NCBI GenBank assembly: GCA_964211495.1
Contig: CAXORL010000001.1
Coordinates: 434,001 to 498,000 of the forward strand
Direction of reading: 5' to 3'
Length of the DNA stretch: 64,000 nucleotides
DNA from: Faucicola osloensis_B
GTDB lineage: Bacteria > Pseudomonadota > Gammaproteobacteria > Pseudomonadales > Moraxellaceae
The notes beneath the pieces were generated by a model. That model was given only the letters and a program-made list of their open reading frames with translations, ran no database searches and had not been told where the DNA came from. A program made the position numbers and the translations under genes. Shown here one piece after another: positions 26,255-36,800 of the stretch (positions within the stretch are counted from its first letter, which is position 1; each line of letters begins with the position of its first letter).

Positions 26255-26839
26255 TTAAGCATTTGGAATCGCCATTAACAGCGCTTGTCTTGCCTCGGTA
26301 TTGTGTTTGAATTCGCCCAGGAGTGACATACTGCGGGTATCGGATTTTTGTTTCATCACCCCGCGCATCATCATGCACATATGTGCGGCATCCATCACCA
26401 CCGCCGCGCCTTTTGCCCCTGTCATATCCATCACCGCTTGGGCGATTTGGCGGGTTAGGTTTTCTTGAATTTGCAAACGGCGCGCGTACATATCCACGAT
26501 ACGTGCCATTTTTGACAGTCCAATCACTTTGCCATCGGGCAGATACGCCACATGGGCAACGCCATAAAAAGGCAACATATGATGCTCACACATCGAATAA
26601 AATTCGATATTTTTTACCATGACCAGTTCATTATTGTCAGTTGGAAAAATCGCGTTATTGGTAATTTCCACCAAATCTTGATGATAGCCTTGGGTCAAAA
26701 AACTAAAGGCTTTAGCGGCACGTTCTGGGGTATTAAGCAGTCCCTCACGTGTTAAGTCTTCCCCTGTTGATGCAATGAGGGTGCGGTAGGCATCACTGTT
26801 TTGTTGGATAATCTCGTCAAAATTTGCAGGCATAGTCAT
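26255..26839 (-). CDS. folE: GTP cyclohydrolase I (FolE)
   Basis: Converts GTP to dihydroneopterin triphosphate, entry to folate synthesis. Zinc-site residues are in SMCEHHMLPF and in AAHMCMMMRGV, the counterpart of the second zinc cysteine. The active-site segment VAYLPDGKVIGLSKMARIVDMYARRLQIQENLTRQIA is complete. The length of 194 is normal. ATGs lie at 26839 and 26833 with no clear ribosome site to choose between them. It is divergent from fabI. Confidence 0.95.
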   Translation of the reverse strand: MTMPANFDEIIQQNSDAYRTLIASTGEDLTREGLLNTPERAAKAFSFLTQGYHQDLVEITNNAIFPTDNNELVMVKNIEFYSMCEHHMLPFYGVAHVAYLPDGKVIGLSKMARIVDMYARRLQIQENLTRQIAQAVMDMTGAKGAAVVMDAAHMCMMMRGVMKQKSDTRSMSLLGEFKHNTEARQALLMAIPNA

Positions 26840-26935
26840 GATAACATTTAAGTTTAAAAAAAATAGGCATAGCTTAACGCTTTACCACTATTTGTAAAGC
26901 GATTTTTGTCACAAACGCCATGAAAATCACTAAAT

Positions 26936-26963
26936 TTGCTTTGTTTGGGTTTTTTGCTAGAAT
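26936..26963 (+). promoter_or_regulatory. Predicted fabI promoter with extended -10
   Basis: TTGCTT (26936-26941), a 16-base spacer and TAGAAT (26958-26963) preceded by TGC, an extended -10. It gives a leader of about 54 bases before fabI. Confidence 0.5.
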
Positions 26964-27023
26964 TAACCCCTAATTTTGAGCTATTATAGTGCATATTCGT
27001 TCACTGAAAAATAAGGAAAAACC

Positions 27024-27827
27024 ATGCTATTAACAGGGAAGCGTTTCGTTGTTACCGGTATCGCCAGTAAGTTATCGATTGCTTGGGGTATCGCAGAAGC
27101 GTTACATCGTGAAGGCGCGAGTTTAATTTTGACCTATCCGAATGAAAAAATGAAAAAACGCGTGGATATGGCAGCCGAAACTTTTGGTGCAGAGAAGGTA
27201 TTGGCGTGTGATGTGGCGTCAGATAGCGAAATCGAAGCGTGTTTTGCCCAAGTTGCTGCACACTGGCCAGAGGGCATTGATGGGGTCGTGCATGCCATTG
27301 GTTTTGCCCCTGCCGATCAGCTAGATGGTGATTTTACCCAAGTGACCACCCGTGAAGGCTTTGCCATTGCGCATGATATTAGTAGCTACAGCTTTGTGGC
27401 GCTTGCTAAAGCTAGCCGTGAGTTACTGGCAAAACGCCAAGGCTCGCTGTTAACCTTGACGTATGAAGGCAGTATCCATGTGTTGCCAAACTACAATGTC
27501 ATGGGTCTAGCCAAAGCCAGTCTGGAAGCGAGCATTCGCTACCTTGCCAGCTCTCTGGGTAGCGATGGTATCCGTGTCAATGGGATTTCTGCAGGTCCGA
27601 TTCGTACTTTGGCGGCAAGCGGTATCAAATCATTCCGTAAAATGCTCGACACCAATGCCAAAATGTCACCGCTACAGCGCAATGTCAATATTGAAGAAGT
27701 CGGTAATGCCGCGATGTTCTTGTTATCGCCTTGGGCGTCTGGTATCACCGGCGAGATTTTATTTGTCGATGCTGGGTTTAATACCGTGGCACTCTCTGAA
27801 CAAGTGATGATGCAGGTAGAAGACTAA
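27024..27827 (+). CDS. fabI: NADH-dependent enoyl-ACP reductase FabI
   Basis: Final reduction step of the type II fatty-acid elongation cycle. It is a short-chain dehydrogenase-fold protein with cofactor motif VTGIASKLSIAWGIA near the N-terminus and the FabI catalytic pattern Y147, Y157 and K164 (TYEGS ... YNVMGLAK). SAGPIRTLAASGI follows. The length of 267 is typical. An AAGGA ribosome site lies upstream of ATG 27024. It stands alone, ending at a strong terminator. Confidence 0.96.
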   Translation: MLLTGKRFVVTGIASKLSIAWGIAEALHREGASLILTYPNEKMKKRVDMAAETFGAEKVLACDVASDSEIEACFAQVAAHWPEGIDGVVHAIGFAPADQLDGDFTQVTTREGFAIAHDISSYSFVALAKASRELLAKRQGSLLTLTYEGSIHVLPNYNVMGLAKASLEASIRYLASSLGSDGIRVNGISAGPIRTLAASGIKSFRKMLDTNAKMSPLQRNVNIEEVGNAAMFLLSPWASGITGEILFVDAGFNTVALSEQVMMQVED

Positions 27828-27848
27828 TTTTTAGACTGCCATGTTGAT

Positions 27849-27878
27849 AAAAGAGCGACCATGGTTGCTCTTTTTTTT
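27849..27878 (+). terminator. Terminator after fabI
   Basis: AAAAGAGCGACC pairs with the following GGTTGCTCTTTT (one G-U pair), closing on a four-base loop, and continues into T8 (27871-27878). Confidence 0.85.
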
Positions 27879-28015
27879 GCTTGCTGTTTTTTTGCTGGCT
27901 TTTTTTGCTGGATGTTTGGATAGGGATTGCAAAGCCGTCTGGTTAAGCTTACCATTTTTTGTCAGGCTTAACCTGTTTGGCAAATCAGCTAAAGACTGAT
28001 AAATGGCGGGATCTA

Positions 28016-28687
28016 ATGATTAATAAATTACCTAAGTGGATTTTATGGGGTGGCTGCGTGCTGGCGTTTAATGCAGGGTGTATCAATAGCACCGCATTAG
28101 TCGGCTTCACGCATTTGTCCGCTTCGCATGTAACGGGCAATGTGACGCTATTTGCCACAGCATTGGCAGAACAGCACTACCAGCAGATGGCGATGGTTTG
28201 TATCGTGCTGTTATCGTTTTTATCTGGGGCAGTTATCAGTGGCTTTGTGGTGGGGAGTACGGCATTAAAAGAAGGTAAGCGCTATGGCAACGCTCTGTTA
28301 ATTGAAGCAAGTTTCTTAATCATCAGTTTAATTTTATTTAGCTATCAATCATTTTGGGGGCAGGTGTTTGCCGCGATGGCTTGCGGACTGCAAAATTCGA
28401 TGGTCGCGACCTATAGCGGTGCGGTAATTCGTACCACCCATTTGACAGGATTGACCTCAGATATGGGCTCAGCCTTGGGTAATTGGCTGGCGGGCAGACC
28501 GATTAATAAGAAGATGTTCGTGTTTCAAGCGATGATATGGTATAGCTTTTGCGGTGGCGGGGTATTAGGTGCTTTGGGCTATATCCACTACAAATACATG
28601 ACGCTGATGTTACCCATTGTGATTGTGTTATCGTCAGCGCTGGCTTATCAAGTATATTTATTAACCCGTAAAAAAACGGCTAAGTAG
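28016..28687 (+). CDS. DUF1275 (YoaK-type) membrane protein
   Basis: About 223 residues with six predicted membrane segments. The DUF1275 signature at the N-terminus (GGCVLAFNAGCINSTALVGFTHLSASHVTGNVTLFATAL) is clear, and the middle ACGLQNSMVATYSGAVIRTTHLTGLTSDMG block is also typical. The frame opens upstream at TTG 27959, but the first ATG giving a normal protein is 28016. The function of the family is unknown, probably transport. A hairpin overlaps the stop codon. Confidence 0.8.
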   Translation: MINKLPKWILWGGCVLAFNAGCINSTALVGFTHLSASHVTGNVTLFATALAEQHYQQMAMVCIVLLSFLSGAVISGFVVGSTALKEGKRYGNALLIEASFLIISLILFSYQSFWGQVFAAMACGLQNSMVATYSGAVIRTTHLTGLTSDMGSALGNWLAGRPINKKMFVFQAMIWYSFCGGGVLGALGYIHYKYMTLMLPIVIVLSSALAYQVYLLTRKKTAK

Positions 28688-28702
28688 CGACCTTAACCGT
28701 TT
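28672..28702. terminator. Hairpin overlapping the DUF1275 stop codon
   Basis: AAACGG-C-TAAG (28674-28684) pairs with CTTA-A-CCGTTT (28692-28702) with one mismatch and a 7-base loop that contains the stop codon. A A-run precedes it, which suits the convergent minus-strand gene better than DUF1275. Confidence 0.45.
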
Positions 28703-28717
28703 GATTTTATCTTATTC

Positions 28718-28912
28718 TTATTCTTTATCTTCGAATTTTTTCGCCTCATGTAACATATCAAGTAGCGATTCATCTGAGCCCTTAGAGGTAGGCGTGCTCG
28801 CATTATCTTGGTTGATGTCGGTACGATTGATGCCTTCCATCGCTTCATTGGCAACATCAGATTGGGCGTTGTCTAATTGAGATTTGTCGATAGGGTTATT
28901 GTTTTCTGTCAT
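28718..28912 (-). CDS. Small acidic hydrophilic protein of unknown function
   Basis: 64 residues, rich in Asn, Asp, Glu and Ser, with no hydrophobic segment and likely largely disordered. A good ribosome site (AAGGAGA) lies 6 bases upstream of ATG 28912, which argues it is a real gene. The C-terminus (ESLLDMLHEAKKFEDKE) could form one amphipathic helix. I do not recognise the family. It is transcribed away from recC and convergent with the DUF1275 gene. Confidence 0.6.
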   Translation of the reverse strand: MTENNNPIDKSQLDNAQSDVANEAMEGINRTDINQDNASTPTSKGSDESLLDMLHEAKKFEDKE

Positions 28913-29288
28913 GGTCGTCTCCTTGTTTTTTCTTTTATACGGTTGTTTTCTGTTATACGTTAGACCTAATAAGCTTAATATTATAAGTAAACCAAATGGC
29001 TTTCAACATTTAAAGATGAAACGTAACCAAAAACATACTCATGAGTGACGTAGGGATAAGTTTATCACTTTGTTAGCTATATATTACTTGCTTTGGATTG
29101 CATACTTTGTATTACATAAAAGCTTAGTGAGTTACAGAGGTTGATAGATTGCAGACGACACTGGCTGTCGCGACTGTGGCAATTCGGGCGATTTTTTCAT
29201 TGAGCGGTGATGGTGAGGTGTTTTTTTTGCTGTATAATTTTTTGAGCGACCCACTCACTATCTATAAAAATTTTCGAGTATTTACTGC
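28913..29288. other. Noncoding interval upstream of recC
   Basis: 376 bases with no convincing gene. It holds the upstream regions of two divergent transcription units. A TATAAT at 29233-29238, just after a T8 run, is the best recC promoter candidate, but no matching -35 is at ideal spacing. A minus-strand frame crossing into recC lacks a ribosome site and is taken as a shadow. Confidence 0.6.
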
Positions 29289-32200
29289 ATGCTAACGATT
29301 GTACAAAGCAATAAAGTCGATAAGCTATTTGACCATTTGTTAAACGCCTACAAAAACCCCAGTTATCAAGGCTCAATTTTTGAGCCATTTCAGGTGATTG
29401 TGCCATCTAAAGTCATGGGGGAGTGGTTAAAAAAACAAGTCGCAGATAAGGCAGGCATCAGCACCTTAGTGACTACTGAATTTTGGGGTCGCTATTTTTT
29501 GGGACTTATGCAGCGGGTGTTAAGAACGTATGCGCGCATCTCGGAGGACGACGATATATTAGACGTGCCAGAAGTGGCAATGCTGTCCAAAAACGTAATG
29601 CAGTGGCAAATCTTTGGCTATTTAACCCAGTACCGACAAGCCATTGTAGAACAGCCGCAACATCCACTTTATCCATTTTTATCCCCGTTGGTTGAAGACA
29701 AAGAGGCAGATAGCCCAAATGCGACTGATTTTGCACCTGATACACCCACCACCATTGACAGTTTGAGCTGGGCGAATAACCAATCGCTACTGTCTAATGA
29801 CGTGATTAGCCAATCTGCTGACTTACAAACCCAAGATCAACGTATCTGGCAGCTAGCCAGTGATATGGCAAATATGCTCAATCGCTATATGACTTATCGT
29901 CCGCAGTGGCTCACTCATTGGGGGCAAGACAAGCCTGTCGCGGTGAGTGACATGATTGCCAAAAAAGATGCGCTGCATAATCGCTTAAACGGGCGGGATG
30001 CGTCCAACGCCATCGAGACGCCTGACTGGCTCGTTGAGCACTACGAACAGCTAGAAGCGGCGCAGCGATTTTTATGGCGGCAGCTGTTTGATGATGACTA
30101 CCGGTTTCGCGAGCAGTTGCATCAGCAGTTTTGGCAGGCATTAAACCATTCAGAAACCCGTATCCGCAACATCAGCCGTAGCAAGTTACCAAAACACATC
30201 TTTTTATTTACTTTGCAGCAGTTACCGCCGACAGAGTTACTGGACTTACAACGTTTAGGGATGCTAACCGACGTCACGATTTTACACTTTAACCCGTCAG
30301 AGCAATTTTGGGCAGATATCGTCGATAAAAACTGGCTCATGCAAATGCAAATGGAAGACGATGCCAGCAAGCATGACGCTTGGTATTTAAAGGATTATGG
30401 TCATACCTTGTTGTCACGGTTTGGCAAACAATCGCGTGAAGTGTTTGCCATGCTGGCAAGCTTATCGGGTAATGAATATGAACATGTACTGTGGCAAGAT
30501 GATTTTGATAACACACCGCCCAGTACGTTACTGGAATTTATCCAACATGACATCTTAATGCTAGAAGAAGTCGCGACCACCGCCAAAATCAATGACATGC
30601 TTAAACTGGTGAAAGGCGATGAAACAGAAGCAGCAAAAGCAGCGAGTGAAGATAGCCGCCAAAACCTCGTGCAACAAACCCAGCTTTTACAGCAGCAGCT
30701 TGCCAATATTCAAAGTAATGGGCTGAAAGATATCGAATCCACGCTTGGTCTATACAAAGCCATCAAAGACAAACTCAAGCAAGAATCCAACAAGCAACTT
30801 GAAAACGTGGAAAAATGGCGACCCAAACCACTTGATACCAGTATTGCCATTCATGTCTGTCATAGCATGGTGCGCCAGCTTGAAGTGCTACGCAGTATGA
30901 TTATCGCCTGGCTGAATTATAGCGATATGCAAGCCACACCCGCGCAGATTCCCACCGATCCTTGGCATAGACGAGCCTTGTCAGATATTTTGGTATTACT
31001 GCCTGATATCGAAACCCACCAAAACATCATCGAAGCCACGTTCCCCAAACACGTGGGCGGCGATGGCTATCAGTTGCCCGCCAAAGTGACAGGCGTGGTG
31101 GCAAAAGATATCAATCTGCTTTGGCAAGCGATTACAGGTTATTACACGCTGCTCAATCGGGCAGGCGCTCGGTTTCAGCGCAGCGAAGTATTTGATTGGT
31201 TAATGCTAGCGCCACTATATGAAAGCCTTGGGCTTAATTTGGAGCAGATGACCCGTGCGTGTGATTTGCTGACTCAGGCGGGATTTATTCGCGGGTTTGA
31301 CGAGCTGCATTTGCAGCAAACCTTAAGTGCCGCCGATGATGATTATCGCTACACCTTTGCTTACGCGCTTGAGCGCTTGGCCGCTGGCGTGATGATGCCC
31401 AAAGCCACGGTGGTAAGTTTTGGCGAGTATACCAATAGCTTTGGCGTGGTAGAAAAATTTGTACCACTCACAAACTTAACCATGGCAGATGCCGACATCG
31501 TCGCTGTGCTGTGTGATATTTATCAGACGCTGGATGACAATCGTCACCTAGGTAATGACGTCAAAACCCTGCCTGAATGGCTAAGCCAAATAGAAAAGCT
31601 GATTCAACAAAAATTTAGCCTATTTAATCAAACCAATGCGTGGCGCGCGATTTTTGCCGCACAAAATGACCTAAAAGAAAATATCGAAGCCAATAACAAA
31701 TACCTCGCGACGGTAACAAGCAAAACCGCAAAAAATCCCAACCCACCTACCGAGTCAGTGCAGCAAATTGATACCGAGAATTTGCCCCTTAAACTCACTT
31801 TTGTACTCGAAAACATCGCCCAATCGATTATCAATCAGCAAGTCAGTGCCGAGCCGTCAGGCGTGATTACCTTTGCCCGTATCGGTTCAGTGCGCAGCTT
31901 GCCGTATAAGTTAGTGGTAATGCTTAATTTAAATTTATCTGAGTTTCCAAAACAAGAGCAGCAAAACCGTTATAATTTGATGCAGGCAGGATTGCCGATT
32001 CGCGGTGACAGATTTCGAGAAGATGACGATTTAGGCGCGTTTTTGGACGCGCTGCTGTGCGCCAAGCAAGCGTGCTGGATATTTTATAATGGGAAAAGTA
32101 CCACAGATACCCACGAGCATTTACCTGCCAGTCCCGTACAGGAATTACTCGACTTTTTGCAAAACCGAATGGCGAGTGATGACGTAATCATTGCCCCCAG

Positions 32201-33866
32201 CAATGACCTAAATAGCCTAAGCAATAATTCTCAAAATCCCCAATTAGCGAACTTTGAACAATGGGTGAAAGCGTATTTGGTCACCCATCATGCCGCCTTG
32301 CCATTTGATAAAAGTTATTTTGAATTGGCGCAAACTGAGTATAACAGCGAGCACAAAGATAAAGGTATGCAAAGTCCCGAGGAAATTAATGACGAGGGGG
32401 TATCCGTTGATTTACAACAAACCACAGCCACTCTAAACCAGCAAATCAAGCTGTCAAAAACTGCCCTTTACCCACCTGCCAAAATTTGGCACAATCTTTA
32501 TACAGCGCTGCAAGATAAAAATGCTACGTCCACTCAGCCAATCGTGCAGGTTTGGGATACAAAACAGCTAACTGACTGGCTATCGCAGTGGCAACAACTA
32601 AAACAGTGTTTGTCCGACCTGCCTGAACAGCCGCAGCAGCATTATGTCAATTTAAGCAAAATCGTTGGCAACCTAGCCGATCCTGCCAAAGCCTTTGTGA
32701 AAGCACAAAACATTGCTATCCCTGCGCAAGGTGATAATTATAGCGGTGGCAATGATAGAAATAACAATGATAACGAGTTTGAATCGTTAACCTTGGATGC
32801 GTTAGATGGCTGGTTGTTGCGTAAATCTTTATTAGACGCTTTTTTTGCACAAGCCTTGTCCGATAAGGGCGATAATAACCATAATACTCAAAATATTCAT
32901 AGCAACGAGAAGAAACTGGCAGCAAACGCGCAAACATCAGTCGCTCAACAATCAATCAACATCGCTATCAATGAGTTATTACCAGCCGGGGTGAACCGCT
33001 ATCAATCGTTACAGCAAAATCAGCAACAACTCAAAAAAGATTTGCAGGACTTTGTTCATCACTTAAAAACCATCAGCCAACAGCTCGATGCTACTGAGAC
33101 AAAGTTGCTAGGGAATTTTTATTCAGACAAATTTGGGGCGTTAGATATACAAAACACCGATGAGGTCGTCCACTGGGTGGCAACGGCGTTAACCCCCTGT
33201 GAAGAGCAGCGAATCGCCATTAGCGCCTTGGCGTTGGATAAACAAGCAGGACTGATGGACAGTAAAGAAAGCTGGGTCATCACTGCCAACTTGCCATTAT
33301 ATAAAGCGTATCAATCAATTGAAGATAAGGTTGCAGCAGCTGCCAATCCCAGCTATTGGTTAAATTATTTGCCAACCTCTGGCAAAGAAAAATACCTGTT
33401 GCAATTTTGGTTGCATCATTTATGTTGGCAAGTGCTGCGCCGCACCACGGCTCAACAAGCAAAGCTCAATGATGGCTTTTCGCTGTGGCAGTTTAGCAAT
33501 AAAAAAACCGTGTATTTACCTGCCATCCCTTGTGAGCAAGCCTGTGGTTATTTGCAGGATATTGTGATGGTGTATCAACTCATCGATAGTGTTGTAACCA
33601 TTGTACCGCCTGCTTTTTGCCTGTCATTTTTACAAAAGCAACAAAAACAGCCAGAGGCACCAGCCAGCCAGCATCTAGGTGATTGGTTAAAAGACAGTGG
33701 TTTTAATTTTGTGGATGTGAATCAGTTTGACTACCCAATTTGGCAGCATTTAATCGGCGATTATAACCCATCGGTGATTATTGGGTTTGCCCAGACGCTG
33801 GGCACGCTGATTTATGAGCCTATGTTATCTATGGTCAAAGAATTGCACCAACTTATTGAAGCATGA
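29289..33866 (+). CDS. recC: Exodeoxyribonuclease V gamma subunit RecC
   Basis: Chi-scanning subunit of the RecBCD helicase-nuclease that processes double-strand breaks. The N-terminal inactive-helicase motifs are recognisable (FQVIVPSKVMGEWLKKQVADKAGI ... FWGRYFLGLMQRVL). The later region LPYKLVVMLNLNLSEFPKQ and PIRGDRFREDDDLGAFLDALLCAKQACWIFYNG matches the family. At 1525 residues it is about 400 longer than E. coli RecC (1122). The extra length falls in low-complexity Asn/Gln/Asp-rich segments, for example around residues 130-185, 960-1050 and 1150-1240. It is the first gene of recC-recB-recD, with no ptrA between recC and recB. It has no strong ribosome site. Confidence 0.93.
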   Translation: MLTIVQSNKVDKLFDHLLNAYKNPSYQGSIFEPFQVIVPSKVMGEWLKKQVADKAGISTLVTTEFWGRYFLGLMQRVLRTYARISEDDDILDVPEVAMLSKNVMQWQIFGYLTQYRQAIVEQPQHPLYPFLSPLVEDKEADSPNATDFAPDTPTTIDSLSWANNQSLLSNDVISQSADLQTQDQRIWQLASDMANMLNRYMTYRPQWLTHWGQDKPVAVSDMIAKKDALHNRLNGRDASNAIETPDWLVEHYEQLEAAQRFLWRQLFDDDYRFREQLHQQFWQALNHSETRIRNISRSKLPKHIFLFTLQQLPPTELLDLQRLGMLTDVTILHFNPSEQFWADIVDKNWLMQMQMEDDASKHDAWYLKDYGHTLLSRFGKQSREVFAMLASLSGNEYEHVLWQDDFDNTPPSTLLEFIQHDILMLEEVATTAKINDMLKLVKGDETEAAKAASEDSRQNLVQQTQLLQQQLANIQSNGLKDIESTLGLYKAIKDKLKQESNKQLENVEKWRPKPLDTSIAIHVCHSMVRQLEVLRSMIIAWLNYSDMQATPAQIPTDPWHRRALSDILVLLPDIETHQNIIEATFPKHVGGDGYQLPAKVTGVVAKDINLLWQAITGYYTLLNRAGARFQRSEVFDWLMLAPLYESLGLNLEQMTRACDLLTQAGFIRGFDELHLQQTLSAADDDYRYTFAYALERLAAGVMMPKATVVSFGEYTNSFGVVEKFVPLTNLTMADADIVAVLCDIYQTLDDNRHLGNDVKTLPEWLSQIEKLIQQKFSLFNQTNAWRAIFAAQNDLKENIEANNKYLATVTSKTAKNPNPPTESVQQIDTENLPLKLTFVLENIAQSIINQQVSAEPSGVITFARIGSVRSLPYKLVVMLNLNLSEFPKQEQQNRYNLMQAGLPIRGDRFREDDDLGAFLDALLCAKQACWIFYNGKSTTDTHEHLPASPVQELLDFLQNRMASDDVIIAPSNDLNSLSNNSQNPQLANFEQWVKAYLVTHHAALPFDKSYFELAQTEYNSEHKDKGMQSPEEINDEGVSVDLQQTTATLNQQIKLSKTALYPPAKIWHNLYTALQDKNATSTQPIVQVWDTKQLTDWLSQWQQLKQCLSDLPEQPQQHYVNLSKIVGNLADPAKAFVKAQNIAIPAQGDNYSGGNDRNNNDNEFESLTLDALDGWLLRKSLLDAFFAQALSDKGDNNHNTQNIHSNEKKLAANAQTSVAQQSINIAINELLPAGVNRYQSLQQNQQQLKKDLQDFVHHLKTISQQLDATETKLLGNFYSDKFGALDIQNTDEVVHWVATALTPCEEQRIAISALALDKQAGLMDSKESWVITANLPLYKAYQSIEDKVAAAANPSYWLNYLPTSGKEKYLLQFWLHHLCWQVLRRTTAQQAKLNDGFSLWQFSNKKTVYLPAIPCEQACGYLQDIVMVYQLIDSVVTIVPPAFCLSFLQKQQKQPEAPASQHLGDWLKDSGFNFVDVNQFDYPIWQHLIGDYNPSVIIGFAQTLGTLIYEPMLSMVKELHQLIEA
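32210..32224 (+). repeat. Copy 2 of repeated word AAATAGCCTAAGCAA (in recC)
   Basis: Exact 15-base match to the cysG and recD copies. It encodes N-S-L-S at RecC residues 975-978, inside an Asn/Ser-rich insertion. Confidence 0.85.
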
Positions 33867-33891
33867 CACGCATTTTTATTAAAGAAATCTT

Positions 33892-36800
33892 ATGAAACAC
33901 GATATTCATACCCCAAGCATTAACGCAAGCACCGAAATAAATATCGAGGCAAGCATCGAAACAAACACTCAAACAAACATCGACGAAGCACGCATTAAAG
34001 AAGACGCTGAACCTTTACTACCTCCTGCGGTCACGTTGCCATTGACGGGGCGTCATTTGATTGAAGCCTCAGCAGGCACAGGCAAAACGTGGACGCTGAC
34101 GGGCGTGATGTTGCGACTAATCGTGCAAGGGGGGCAGCCGTGTGAAAAAATTATCGCCACGACCTTTACGCGAAGTGCCGCCGCCGAAATGCGCCAGCGG
34201 ATTCGTGAGCGTTTGCAAGATTTTTATCAATTGCTGCAAATGATTAATCATTCTACGTTTCAACCGTTAAACGACAGTGAGTTAGATAGCAGCAAAGCTA
34301 TCGCTGTGCAAAAATATGAACATTTTATTGCGCAGGTACAAGCGCTTGCGGCACAAAAAAATTTACTGAGTAAGTACCATGACCCTATCAATAAACACTT
34401 AATCGAGTGGGTCGCCAAACAAGTCTTTGGTTTGCCGGTAGATGTAACTGCTGCAGCAAGCCCAAAAGTAAGCCCGAAAGAAAGCCTAAGCACCGCAAAG
34501 CCAACCGCCGATGATAGTGAAAACAATAGCCACAAACCTGCCAAAAATACCGTCAATTTTCGTATCGCACTGCAGCGCACCACATTGGCGCTCAACCAGC
34601 TTGATCGCCTATTTGTCAGTACCCTTGATAGTTTGTGTCAAAAATGGCTAAGAGAATACAGTAGCGAAACTGGGTTTTCTGCAGAGGTGCAAATCAGTAA
34701 TGATGTCAGCGGCATCATCAAGGGTATGATTCACGACCAAATTCGGGCATTTATGGCGCAGGTCAATGCCAATATACCTGAATTGTATCCGATGATGTTT
34801 GACAATAACGTGTTTTTACCGGTTGATGATTACTACGAGGCGGTCAATCGCGCGCTGAATTTTTATACCGCTGACATCGACACTGTACCATTGACAACGT
34901 TTGATACCATTACTATCAAGGCACTGATGCAGTCGATTGCAGATGATAATGATAGTGAGTTTGAGGCCTATTTTGATAGTGACTTTCGCAAAGCCCAAGG
35001 GTTTAGTGCTGGCAATAAACTTCATAAACACTTTAACGAAATTAAAAATCTGCAAAACTTACTAAGCACGGGTGACATTACCAATGTCTTTACTATGTAT
35101 AAAGTTGGCAACATAGTGAAGGTGCTAGAAGGCATTGAAGATTTATACGTCAATAATAAAGGCTTTAATGGCAAAAAAGAACAGCAAAGCGCTACATTCA
35201 AATCCTTTGATATCGTGGACAACATTTGGCAGCTTATTCAACAAACGCAAGCCTTGCAAGACTACTTTAAACAAGTAAATTTTTACTTTACCCAGTTTAT
35301 TAGCCGTTATGTGCGCACTCACCTGCCAAAACGACTAGAATCACAGCGGCTAACTACCTTTGCCTTACAATTGGCGCGGTTAAACGATGCGTTATCAGGC
35401 AAAAAAGGTCAATCGCTAGCGCGTTATATTCGTCATCAGTATCCCATCGCCTTAATTGACGAATCGCAAGATATCAACACCGAACAAGCGTTACTGATTC
35501 AAAGGGTTTATTTACAAGACTTTGAAGTAGATACAGCAGATAAAACAGAAAAATCAAATGGAAAAAAATATCACACCCCCTCGCAGTTTTTGCTGTTGGT
35601 AGGGGATCCCAAACAGGCAATTTATGGATTTCGTGGCGGGGACGTACAAAATTACACCACGCTAAAAAAACTATTTCCAGAACAACCCAAGTCACTGAAC
35701 CAAAACCATCGCTCATCAGCCGCGCTAATTGATAGCCTCAATCACTGGTATGGCGTTGGCGAGCAAGATATTGACCCAAATCAAGCCGACCAGCTGCCCA
35801 ATATCAACCAACAGCCGTATTTTATGGGGCGTGAAATTTATTATCGTAAAATCTCTGCCACGCGCCAAACCGCAGAGCTGGTTGTCGGCAATGCGCTAGA
35901 CAATGAAGCTGCTAGCTTACCTGCATTCAATCATATTGCTATCGAATATAAAGCGCCCTATAGTCAGCAAGTGGTGGCAGTAGCCGAGAATGAGGCTACC
36001 TCAAATGACACCGCATCCCCGAATGACACTGACTCCTCGAATGAAAACACCTCATCAAGTGATGAAAGAACGGTGGATTATGCCGATGCGATTGCCGCGC
36101 AAATTTTTGAGTTATTTGATGATGGCAAGCCATTAAACTACCAGACTCGTGGCTTGACGCTGAGCGATATTTGTGTGTTGGCAGTCAAAAACAGTGAACT
36201 TCATACTATCGAGAAACGCTTACATCATCATGGGATTGCGACGGTCAGAGGCGGTAGTCAAAGTGTCTTTAGCGATAGCATGAGTGTTGATTTGATGACC
36301 TTGCAAAGCGTGCTGTTGACGCCATTTAGCGAATCAAAATTAAAATCGTTGATGTTGTCTAGTTTTTTTCAGCTGACCCTTGAACAAATCAACCAGTTGT
36401 ATGATGCGCTTAATCAAACTAACGCCCAAGCGGTGCAAGGACAAGCTCACCCTCATCATCAAGCGTCAACAAACACCAGTCTGGCTGAGATTCAGCAGTT
36501 GGTATTGACCGCCAGCGAATTGTGGCAAAAACACAGTTTTTTGGTCGCTATACAATGGCTGCTCAATCAACCGCTTACTTTACCCAACCAAATCACACTC
36601 AATTTTTGGCAGCGCCTCGCCAAACATCCCAATGGCGAGCGATTGCTCATCGATTTACGCCAGTTGTTAGATATTATTAGCGACCAGTTCAATGGACAGG
36701 TAGGCGAGCATCAACTGTTTGAGTGGTTCTGCGCCCAAGTGCAGCAGCAGCCTAAAGAAGATTGGTCAACGCAGCAGCGCTTGCCATCCGATGAAGGGGT

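Noticed and set aside
33892..34010. Repetitive Ile/Glu/Thr/Asn coding at the start of recB as a possible separate small gene
   Set aside because: It is in frame with RecB and has no stop; simplest reading is a low-complexity N-terminal tail.
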